A stretch of DNA of 10,174 nt from Marmoricola sp. (GTDB taxonomy: Bacteria; Actinomycetota; Actinomycetes; Propionibacteriales; Nocardioidaceae): the NCBI GenBank assembly GCA_030151765.1, contig JASLCW010000076.1, forward strand, positions 1-10,174, in the 5' to 3' direction. The notes below the pieces were generated by a model that saw nothing but the letters and a program-made list of their open reading frames with translations, did not search any database and was not told the origin of the DNA. The translations under genes were made by a program, and so were the position numbers. Of the stretch, positions 5,941-10,174 are shown one piece after another (position 1 is the stretch's first letter; each line of letters begins with the position of its first letter).

Positions 5941-6246
5941 GTGCCCACCTACCAGTACTCCTGCATCGACTGCGGCCACTTCTTCGAGGCCCAGCAGAGC
6001 TTCAGCGAGGACTCGCTGACCGTCTGCCCCGAATGCGGCGGCAAGCTGCGCAAGGTCTTCAACGCCGTCGGTGTCGTCTTCAAGGGTTCGGGCTTCTATC
6101 GCACCGACAGCCGCGGCGGCTCCTCGAGCAGCGACGCGCCGTCCTCCAGCTCGTCGTCGACGTCCTCGTCCAACTCCTCCTCGTCCTCCGACTCGAGCTC
6201 CAGCACCTCCACCTCCTCGACGAGCAGCACCCCCACCGCCTCCTGA
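5941..6246 (+). CDS. ruc: FmdB-type zinc-ribbon protein with serine-rich tail (Ruc-like chaperone)
   Basis: A 101-residue protein. Residues 1-40 form an FmdB-type zinc ribbon, MPTYQYSC..C with CxxC pairs at 8/11 and 29/32. Residues 57-101 are low-complexity, 29 of 45 being serine, with scattered Thr, Asp and Asn, surely disordered. The same build and the same place next to the folate cyclo-ligase gene are found in M. tuberculosis Rv0991c, shown to be a redox-regulated chaperone (Ruc): oxidation of the zinc cysteines releases zinc and switches on holding of unfolded proteins, with help from the disordered tail. Orthology is inferred from architecture and gene order. The GTG at 5941 is chosen because zinc-ribbon similarity starts there and GAGG lies 5 bases upstream; the open frame back to 5788 crosses the promoter and operator. 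Heat-shock control is suggested by the CIRCE-like site. Confidence 0.85.
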   Translation: MPTYQYSCIDCGHFFEAQQSFSEDSLTVCPECGGKLRKVFNAVGVVFKGSGFYRTDSRGGSSSSDAPSSSSSSTSSSNSSSSSDSSSSTSTSSTSSTPTAS

Positions 6247-6247
6247 C

Positions 6248-6265
6248 GGCCCCGCGACCGGGGCC
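6248..6265 (+). terminator. GC hairpin after the zinc-ribbon gene
   Basis: GGCCCCG and CGGGGCC form a perfect 7-bp stem with a CGAC loop, starting one base after the stop codon. No T-run follows, so it would be an L-shaped actinobacterial terminator or an RNA-stabilising stem. Confidence 0.5.
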
Positions 6266-6277
6266 TGTGGATAGCGG

Positions 6278-6298
6278 CCGACCCGGAATCCGGATCGG
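6278..6298. promoter_or_regulatory. 21-bp interrupted palindrome before the SAF gene
   Basis: CCGA-c-CCGGA-a-TCCGG-a-TCGG has nine paired positions on each side, broken by one mismatch and one centre base. It ends 15 bases before the ATG of the SAF-domain gene, where an operator would be expected. No regulator family can be named from this. A chance palindrome in 70 percent GC sequence is possible. Confidence 0.35.
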
Positions 6299-6313
6299 TG
6301 CCACCCTCGGGTG

Positions 6314-6988
6314 ATGCCAACCGCAACCACACAGCGAGATCTGCTCACCCGCCTGCTCGACCGACGCGACGCCCTCCGACGCCGGCTGCTACGCCACCGT
6401 GGTGCGCTGGCCGCGGTCACCGCCGGCGTCACCGTCTACCTCGTCGTCCACGCCCTGAGCGCGCCGCCACCACCCACCGTGCCGGTCTGGGTGGCGGCGC
6501 ACGACCTGTCCGGCGGACGCACCCTCCACACCGGCGACCTGCGACTACGCCGGTACGCCGCCGGCACCGCACCCGATCGCATCGTCGCCGACCCTCAAGG
6601 CATCGACGGCCGGGTGCTGGCGGTTCCCGTCGGCGCCGGCATGCCGGTACGCCGGGACGCCCTGGCCGGCCGGCGCTGGCTCAACGGCTATCCGGGCCTG
6701 AGCGCGATGCCGGTCCGGGTGACCGACCCGGCCGTCGTACGGCTGCTCGATGTCGGGGACCGGGTCGACCTGGTGGCCACCGATCCCCGGGACGAGGCCA
6801 ACTCGCGGGTCGCCGTACATCGGGTGACGGTGCTGGCAGTGCCGCCTGCGGCACCGGACGACACGAGTCCGCTCGGCGGCCGCCTGGTGCTGGTCGGGGT
6901 GGCGCCCGCCGATGTGGGCGAACTGTCCGCAGAGGGCGCTCGCAGCCTTCTGACTGTGGTTTGGCCGGCAGGTCTTGGGGGATCATGA
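6314..6988 (+). CDS. membrane-anchored SAF/RcpC-domain protein (CpaB-like)
   Basis: About 224 residues. A basic N-terminus (DRRDALRRRLLRHR) leads into one membrane segment (about 30-48, AAVTAGVTVYLVVHAL) and a Pro-rich linker. A SAF domain follows (about 54-117): VPVWVAAHDLSGGRTLHTGDL, then a GRVLAVPVGAGMPVRRDAL strand pair. The rest (about 128-224) resembles the RcpC domain of Flp-pilus assembly proteins: VRVTDPAVVRLLDVGDRVDLVAT and VHRVTVLAVP. CpaB/RcpC proteins work in the periplasm or cell wall in Tad/Flp pilus export. No other pilus gene is nearby; lone copies beside mscL are, as I recall, common in actinobacteria and have no proven role. ATG at 6314 and GTG at 6311 are adjacent in the same frame, and neither has a clear ribosome binding site. 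Confidence 0.8.
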   Translation: MPTATTQRDLLTRLLDRRDALRRRLLRHRGALAAVTAGVTVYLVVHALSAPPPPTVPVWVAAHDLSGGRTLHTGDLRLRRYAAGTAPDRIVADPQGIDGRVLAVPVGAGMPVRRDALAGRRWLNGYPGLSAMPVRVTDPAVVRLLDVGDRVDLVATDPRDEANSRVAVHRVTVLAVPPAAPDDTSPLGGRLVLVGVAPADVGELSAEGARSLLTVVWPAGLGGS

Positions 6989-6993
6989 GACGA

Positions 6994-7011
6994 CGCCCCA
7001 ACCCTGGGGCG
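6994..7011 (+). promoter_or_regulatory. hairpin in front of the mscL ribosome binding site
   Basis: CGCCCCA and TGGGGCG form a perfect 7-bp stem with an ACCC loop, 5 bases past the SAF-gene stop region and 5 bases before the AGGAG (7016-7020) used by mscL. It could be a terminator for the upstream gene, an attenuator, or a structure affecting ribosome access to mscL. No T-run follows. Confidence 0.45.
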
Positions 7012-7033
7012 ACGAAGGAGAGCACACACCGTC

Positions 7034-7399
7034 ATGACCGGTTTCAAGAACTTCCTGCTGCGTGGAAACCTGATCGAGCTGGCCGTCGCGTTCATCATGG
7101 GCGGCGCCTTCGCCACCGTCGTGAGCTCGTTCACCGCGGTGATCATGGGTCTGATCGGAAAGGCCGGCGGACACGCCGACTTCAACAGCTACAAGCCGGG
7201 TGGACTCCCCGTCGGCACGTTCATCACGGCCCTAGTGGCCTTCATCATCGTCGCCGCCGTCGTCTACTTCTTCATCGTGGTGCCCTACACCAAGGCGAAG
7301 GAGCGCTACTTCCCGGCCGACGAGGCCGGTACTCCCGAGGACATCCAGCTGCTCTCGGAGATCCGCGACGCGCTGGTCCAGCGCAACGGACAAGCCTGA
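7034..7399 (+). CDS. mscL: large-conductance mechanosensitive channel MscL
   Basis: A 121-residue MscL, a homopentameric membrane channel that opens under membrane tension to release solutes after osmotic downshock. The N-terminal amphipathic MTGFKNFLLRGNLIELAVAF, the first membrane segment with its small-residue pore face (about 15-40), a short outer loop (about 41-60), the second membrane segment ending in VYFFIVVPYTK (about 62-87) and the cytoplasmic bundle LLSEIRDALVQRN (106-118) all fit the family. The tail is shorter than in M. tuberculosis (151) and close to the minimum. The ATG at 7034 has AGGAG at 7016-7020, a rather long 13-base spacer; AGGAGAG would give 11. It is the last gene of the plus-strand run and is closed by the strong hairpin that follows. 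mscL is also close to the ruc/folate genes in mycobacteria. Confidence 0.96.
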   Translation: MTGFKNFLLRGNLIELAVAFIMGGAFATVVSSFTAVIMGLIGKAGGHADFNSYKPGGLPVGTFITALVAFIIVAAVVYFFIVVPYTKAKERYFPADEAGTPEDIQLLSEIRDALVQRNGQA

Positions 7400-7413
7400 C
7401 CGCAGTACCGAAC

Positions 7414-7442
7414 GACGCCCGGAGCCGCTGGCTCCGGGCGTC
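7414..7442. terminator. strong two-way terminator between mscL and the 56-residue gene
   Basis: GACGCCCGGAGCC and GGCTCCGGGCGTC form a perfect 13-bp stem with a GCT loop. On the plus strand it is followed by TTCTC. It lies 15 bases after the mscL stop and 4 bases after the stop of the convergent small gene, so it can end transcription from both sides. Confidence 0.85.
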
Positions 7443-7445
7443 TTC

Positions 7446-7616
7446 TCATCCGTGGTGGGGCGGAACCTGCCGGCGCAGCCACTCGTCACTGCCCTGATCG
7501 GCCTCACGCGGGTCGGGCTGGTCGTCGCTGGTCTGGTCGGGCAGGCCCTCACCGAAGATCTCGGCCAGCCGCTTGCGGCGCTCGGCCCGCTCCTCAGGCG
7601 TCAACTCATTGCTCAC
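7446..7616 (-). CDS. small charged protein of unknown function with C-terminal VPPHHG
   Basis: A 56-residue protein I cannot name. The first half is a charged helix (LTPEERAERRKRLAEIFGE, about 5-23), the middle is rich in Asp, Gln and Pro and probably disordered, and it ends with DEWLRRQVPPHHG. Short actinobacterial proteins with an acidic body and a DxWLRxxxPPHH/W end are frequent among hypothetical genes, from memory, and the tail may be a binding peptide. The GTG at 7616 overlaps the stop of the SDR gene by 11 bases (GTGAGCAATGA), so translation is likely coupled. The open frame could start further up at 7655, but that part lies wholly inside the SDR gene. There is no cysteine, signal peptide or membrane segment. 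Confidence 0.65.
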   Translation of the reverse strand: MSNELTPEERAERRKRLAEIFGEGLPDQTSDDQPDPREADQGSDEWLRRQVPPHHG

Positions 7617-8520
7617 CGGCGGCCTGCATCTCCCGCGCTCCCTCGAGCCAGTCATCGTCGAAGGAGGGGCGACTCGGCGTCCATCCGGTGCTGCCGGAGA
7701 AGTGCTCGGAGCTCACGCGCAGGGACCGGGCGAAGGGCTCGAGGCGGACCCCGGCAAGGCGCTGGAGCACCGGTCCCAGGAATCCGGCACGGTCGACACC
7801 GGCACTGCGGGCGAATCCCTCGGTGAGCTCGTGGCGTCGTACCGGCGTGGCACCGACGTTGTAGACGCCGGTCGGCACCTTCAGCGCGGCGACGACGGCG
7901 CTGCCGAGGTCGTCGGTGTGGATGAGGTGCGCCCATCCTTCGGGGTCACCGAGACCGATCGGGCGGCCGTGACCGGCGCCGCGCAGGGTGAACATGGTCT
8001 GCGGGTCGGCGCCGACGATCATCCCGAAGCGGAGAACGACGCCGGTACGACCGGGCCCCGCGAAGTCCTGGATGCGCGACTCGGCGACGGCAACCGGCTC
8101 GGTGGCGACGGTGATGTCGACCGCGTCGTCCTCGGTGATCCAGCCGTCACCGGCATCGGCGTACACGAAGGAGACACTCTCCTGGATCACCTGGCGTACG
8201 CCGGCACGCATGGCCGCGGTCGCCACATTGGCCGCACCGAAGGTCCGCAGCTCGTCGTTGCGCCGCCAGGCGCCCGGCCGTACGGCGGCATAGCCGACCG
8301 GGATCCGGGTGGCCAGATTGACCACGGCGTCGGCGCCCTCGAAGGCGGCCACCAGCGAATCGACGTCGAAGAGGTCGACCACCCGGCTGTTCGCGGGCAG
8401 CGACTCGAGGTCGGGGCCGCCCGCGCGGACGGCGAGGACGACGTCGTGTCCCGCCGCCTCAAGCGCCGGGACCGCCGCACGGCCGATCACGCCGGTCCCC
8501 CCGGTCAGTACTACCTTCAT
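7606..8520 (-). CDS. NAD(P)-binding SDR-family epimerase/dehydratase-like protein
   Basis: A 304-residue extended or atypical short-chain dehydrogenase fold. The dinucleotide motif TGGTGVIG (6-13) opens the protein, and the strands NSRVVDLFD, ADAVVNLATR (63-72) and RQVIQESVSFVY (109-120) follow in the usual order. The family's catalytic Tyr-x3-Lys is missing: the region where it belongs reads EPVAVAESRIQDF (141-153), with Val and Arg at the most likely positions. The protein therefore probably binds a cofactor or acts in another way, and its substrate is unknown. Four in-frame starts exist (8532, 8529, 8523 GTG, 8520); ATG at 8520 is taken since the fold begins there (MKVVLTGG), though a few more residues are possible. 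It starts 42 bases after the LCP gene on the same strand and overlaps the next small gene. Confidence 0.85.
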   Translation of the reverse strand: MKVVLTGGTGVIGRAAVPALEAAGHDVVLAVRAGGPDLESLPANSRVVDLFDVDSLVAAFEGADAVVNLATRIPVGYAAVRPGAWRRNDELRTFGAANVATAAMRAGVRQVIQESVSFVYADAGDGWITEDDAVDITVATEPVAVAESRIQDFAGPGRTGVVLRFGMIVGADPQTMFTLRGAGHGRPIGLGDPEGWAHLIHTDDLGSAVVAALKVPTGVYNVGATPVRRHELTEGFARSAGVDRAGFLGPVLQRLAGVRLEPFARSLRVSSEHFSGSTGWTPSRPSFDDDWLEGAREMQAAGEQ

Positions 8521-8534
8521 CACCGCCATCATGA

Positions 8535-8553
8535 CGGTAACGGATCGGTAACG
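8535..8553. repeat. direct repeat CGGTAACG x2 in the SDR upstream gap
   Basis: CGGTAACG occurs at 8535-8542 and again at 8546-8553, an 11-base period, about one helical turn. It fills most of the 30 bases between the LCP stop and the first possible SDR start. Such paired repeats can be a regulator binding site. On the minus strand the copies read CGTTACCG, and TACCGT (8534-8539) could serve as a poor -10 box. Confidence 0.35.
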
Positions 8554-8562
8554 ACAAGTCGG

Positions 8563-9669
8563 CTACGAGCAGAGACCGACCCGGTCGGCCTGCTGCTTCT
8601 CCTCCGCGCTGGCCTGGTGCTTGGTCGAACTGCCCGGCGTGTTGGAGGCCTTGACGACGCCCGTCTGCAACTCCTTGCCGAGCGGCTTGTCGTTGAGCAT
8701 CTGCTGCCAGAGCTTGGCTGCCAACGGCGCCCACTGCACCCGGTTGGTGTCCGGCGGATAGGGCTCGTAGGGCACCGAGATGAACTTGATCCGGTCCAGG
8801 CCGATGTTCTGCAGCGACCGGCCGAGACTGACCAGCGCGGAGAGACTCCCGAAGCTCGGATCGGTCTGGATCGACTTCGTGGCCGCATCGAGGAACTTGT
8901 ACAGCGTGATCGGGTTGGCCAGGGTGCCGGCGGAGACGACCTTGTTGATCAGCGAGGCGATGGAGGCCTGCTGGCGCTTCATCCGGCCGAGGTCGGAGCC
9001 GTCGCCGACGCCGTGGCGGACGCGCACATAGTTGAGCGCCTCCTCGCCCGAGACGGTGTAGGTGCCGGGCTTGAAATAGATGTTGGACTGCACGTCGGTG
9101 ATCTGCTGGGGCACGCAGATCGTCACACCGCCGATCGCGTCGACCATCGCCCGGAATCCCTTGAACTTCACGACGACGTAATGGTCGATCTTGATGCCGG
9201 TCAGCTGCTGCACCATCTTGATCGTGCAGGCCGGTCCGCCGATGGCATAGGCCGCGTTGAACTGGGTCAGCCCGGCGGCCGCGACGCCGGTGCGCGTCTG
9301 GCACTGAGGACGCTGCACCATCGCATCGCGGGGCAGGCTCACGCCGTACGCGAACTTCCGGTTGGCCGAGAGGTGCAGGAGGATCGTCGTGTCCGACAGG
9401 CCGGGCGTCGAACCACCGATCGCCGGGCCCTGCCCCTTGCGCGTGTCGTCGCCCATGACCAGCACGTTGATCGCCTTGTCGACGACCTTCGTGGGCGCCG
9501 GGCCGGTCTCCTTGGAGAGGTCGACCCGGTCGATATTGCCCTCGAGATGCTTGATGACGAAGTACAGCGTCGTCGTGACGAGGACGGCGAAGACCGAGAG
9601 CCCGATGACCACGCGCTTGGCGACGCGACGTACCCGGGGCGGGCGGCCGCGGTGGCTCGGTCTGGGCAT
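8563..9669 (-). CDS. LytR-CpsA-Psr (LCP) family cell-wall glycopolymer ligase
   Basis: A 368-residue LCP protein. These enzymes sit in the cell membrane with the catalytic domain outside and move teichoic acid, arabinogalactan or capsule polymers from lipid carriers to peptidoglycan. A basic N-terminus (1-19) precedes one membrane segment (about 19-38). The LCP domain spans about 67-245: VMGDDTRKG (71-79), GLSDTTILLHL (90-100), SLPRDAMV (111-118), FNAAYAIGG (137-145), YVRVRHGVGDGSDLGRMKRQQ (214-234). The arginines and aspartates that bind metal and pyrophosphate are present. Four cysteines (123, 148, 185, 367) lie outside the membrane and may form disulphides. There is no LytR_C domain; the end is a short charged tail. 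The ATG at 9669 has a strong GGAGG at 9674-9678. The gene begins 28 bases after tRNA-Arg on the same strand. Confidence 0.93.
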   Translation of the reverse strand: MPRPSHRGRPPRVRRVAKRVVIGLSVFAVLVTTTLYFVIKHLEGNIDRVDLSKETGPAPTKVVDKAINVLVMGDDTRKGQGPAIGGSTPGLSDTTILLHLSANRKFAYGVSLPRDAMVQRPQCQTRTGVAAAGLTQFNAAYAIGGPACTIKMVQQLTGIKIDHYVVVKFKGFRAMVDAIGGVTICVPQQITDVQSNIYFKPGTYTVSGEEALNYVRVRHGVGDGSDLGRMKRQQASIASLINKVVSAGTLANPITLYKFLDAATKSIQTDPSFGSLSALVSLGRSLQNIGLDRIKFISVPYEPYPPDTNRVQWAPLAAKLWQQMLNDKPLGKELQTGVVKASNTPGSSTKHQASAEEKQQADRVGLCS

Positions 9670-9697
9670 CGGTCCTCCAATCAGGCGCCCTGCGGTG

Positions 9698-9770
9698 TGC
9701 CCCGGGCGAGAGTCGAACTCGCGACCTTTCGCTTAGGAGGCGGCTGCTCTATCCACTGAGCTACCGGGGC
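9698..9770 (-). tRNA. tRNA-Arg(CCU)
   Basis: Minus-strand cloverleaf of 73 bases: acceptor GCCCCGG/CCGGGGC with discriminator A, D stem GCTC/GAGC with loop AGTGGATA, T arm GCGAG-TTCGACT-CTCGC. The anticodon loop CTCCTAA gives anticodon CCU, reading the arginine codon AGG. CCA is not encoded (ACAC follows). The anticodon stem GCCGC/GCGAA has only three Watson-Crick pairs; the lower two would be C-A and G-A mismatches. Confidence 0.93.
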
Positions 9771-9821
9771 TCGGGGAGTCATCCTCCCAGCCGAGCGGCG
9801 ACCCGGCGAATCCGGCCACAT

Positions 9822-9841
9822 GTGCTACGTAGTGCTACAGT
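9822..9841 (+). promoter_or_regulatory. leaderless antitoxin promoter with overlapping GTGCTAC direct repeat
   Basis: TACAGT (9836-9841) is followed by 7 bases and the ATG of the antitoxin gene, so the transcript should begin at the start codon. GTGCTAC occurs twice, at 9822-9828 and 9832-9838, a 10-base period; the second copy runs into the -10 box. Antitoxins of this class usually repress their own promoter, and this repeat is the natural candidate operator. Confidence 0.55.
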
Positions 9842-9848
9842 TCAAGCC

Positions 9849-10097
9849 ATGAGGACGATCAGTCAGCGGGAACTCCGCAACGACAACGCCGCCGTGATCC
9901 GCGAGGTGGAGCAGGGTGTCGTCTTCACCGTGACCAGACGGGGCGTTCCCGTCGCCTGCCTGGGCCCGCTGAGCAAGGTCGACGAACTCCGCTGCGCCAA
10001 GCACGCCACCAAACGGCTGGATCCCTCCATGATCAAGCGCGTGAAGAGCGACCGGTCCACCGCCGACCTCCTGAACGATCTCCGGGGCGATCGGTGA
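9849..10097 (+). CDS. vapB: Phd/YefM-family antitoxin of a PIN-toxin pair
   Basis: An 82-residue antitoxin. The N-terminal half, RTISQRELRNDNAAVIREVEQG then VFTVTRRGVPVACLGPL (2-41), is the typical Phd/YefM DNA-binding fold; its dimer would bind the promoter. The C-terminal half (about 42-82) is the part expected to wrap around and block the toxin, with RSTADLLNDLRGDR at the end. The ATG at 9849 is the family start; the frame extends to a GTG at 9822, but that codon lies in the promoter repeat. The stop overlaps the toxin start (GTGA). The gene diverges from tRNA-Arg, 78 bases away on its 5' side. Confidence 0.9.
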   Translation: MRTISQRELRNDNAAVIREVEQGVVFTVTRRGVPVACLGPLSKVDELRCAKHATKRLDPSMIKRVKSDRSTADLLNDLRGDR

Positions 10098-10174
10098 CCG
10101 TCTGGTATCTGGACACGTCTGCAGCACTGAAACTCCTGGTCGAGGAGAGCGAGTCGGCGAACCTGGCCGAAGCC
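10094..10174 (+). CDS. vapC: PIN-domain toxin (VapC-like), N-terminal fragment cut by window end
   Basis: Only the first 27 codons are present. The GTG at 10094 overlaps the antitoxin stop by 4 bases. The protein begins VTVWYLDTSAALKLLVEESES, the classic PIN-domain opening: Asp7 of LDTSA is the first metal-binding acid, followed by the KLLVEE helix. PIN toxins cut RNA, often tRNA or rRNA. The remaining acidic residues lie beyond the window, so whether the toxin is intact cannot be judged. Confidence 0.85.
   Translation, partial: MTVWYLDTSAALKLLVEESESANLAEA

Noticed and set aside
6118..6243. Possible tandem DNA repeat in the serine-rich tail region
   Set aside because: The repetition is at protein level. 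Serine codons TCC, TCG and AGC are mixed with no constant period, so it is low-complexity coding sequence and not a minisatellite or CRISPR-like array.
6298..7497. 399-residue open frame on the plus strand over the SAF and mscL genes
   Set aside because: It is an out-of-frame shadow of two recognised genes, rich in Arg, Gly and Pro, with no motif.
7573..9759. 728-residue open frame on the plus strand
   Set aside because: It is antisense to the SDR and LCP genes and even crosses tRNA-Arg. It is an artefact of GC-rich codon use.
9774..9788. GGGAG-N5-CTCCC hairpin just before tRNA-Arg
   Set aside because: A 5-bp stem in GC-rich DNA is expected often by chance, and nothing else supports a role.
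9698..9848. tRNA-Arg as attachment site of an integrated element carrying the toxin-antitoxin pair
   Set aside because: The pair is on the 5' side of the tRNA, no integrase is present, and I find no second copy of the tRNA 3' end in the window.

Overview
The window is ordinary, compact chromosomal DNA from a high-GC actinobacterium. Codon third positions are almost all G/C, there are many GTG or TTG starts, and several promoters look leaderless. The order of genes around positions 129-6246 matches, from memory, the mycobacterial block Rv0991c-Rv0996 and the equivalent Streptomyces and Corynebacterium blocks. A eukaryotic-type UDP-glucose pyrophosphorylase in the galU slot suggests Propionibacteriales or a relative, but the sequence alone does not fix the genus. 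I see no insertion sequence, phage gene, CRISPR array or long repeat.

Left part, minus strand, read from 5146 down to 1: a tightly packed operon of UDP-glucose pyrophosphorylase, moeA, moaC, a moaB/mogA-type gene and a rimJ-like acetyltransferase. Every junction overlaps by 1 to 8 bases. Then comes sepX (also called glpR), a divisome membrane protein with its own leaderless promoter, followed by tRNA-Ala(CGC), cut by the window edge. The set joins precursor sugar supply, the late steps of molybdenum cofactor synthesis, an N-acetyltransferase and a cell-division protein. In Corynebacterium the MoeA-like product of this locus (Glp) binds FtsZ and pairs with the membrane protein GlpR. The MoeA here has two active-site lysines replaced, which makes that division role a serious possibility.

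Middle part, plus strand, 5173-7399: 5-formyltetrahydrofolate cyclo-ligase, diverging from the operon across a 26-base gap; a small zinc-ribbon protein with a serine-rich tail, orthologous to the mycobacterial redox-regulated chaperone Ruc, behind a CIRCE-like HrcA operator; a membrane-anchored SAF/RcpC protein; and mscL. A 13-bp perfect hairpin at 7414-7442 closes this arm and serves as a two-way terminator.

Right part, minus strand, 9770 to 7446: tRNA-Arg(CCU), an LCP-family cell-wall ligase only 28 bases behind it, an atypical NAD(P)-binding SDR protein, and an overlapping 56-residue unknown protein. At the far right, on the plus strand, a Phd/YefM-type antitoxin with a leaderless promoter overlaps by 4 bases a PIN-domain toxin that runs off the window.

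The clearest points for follow-up are the gephyrin-like MoeA/MoaB/SepX grouping, the CIRCE-like site before the chaperone gene, and three promoters sharing one leaderless geometry (TAnnnT, 7 bases, start codon). No gap between genes exceeds 160 bases.
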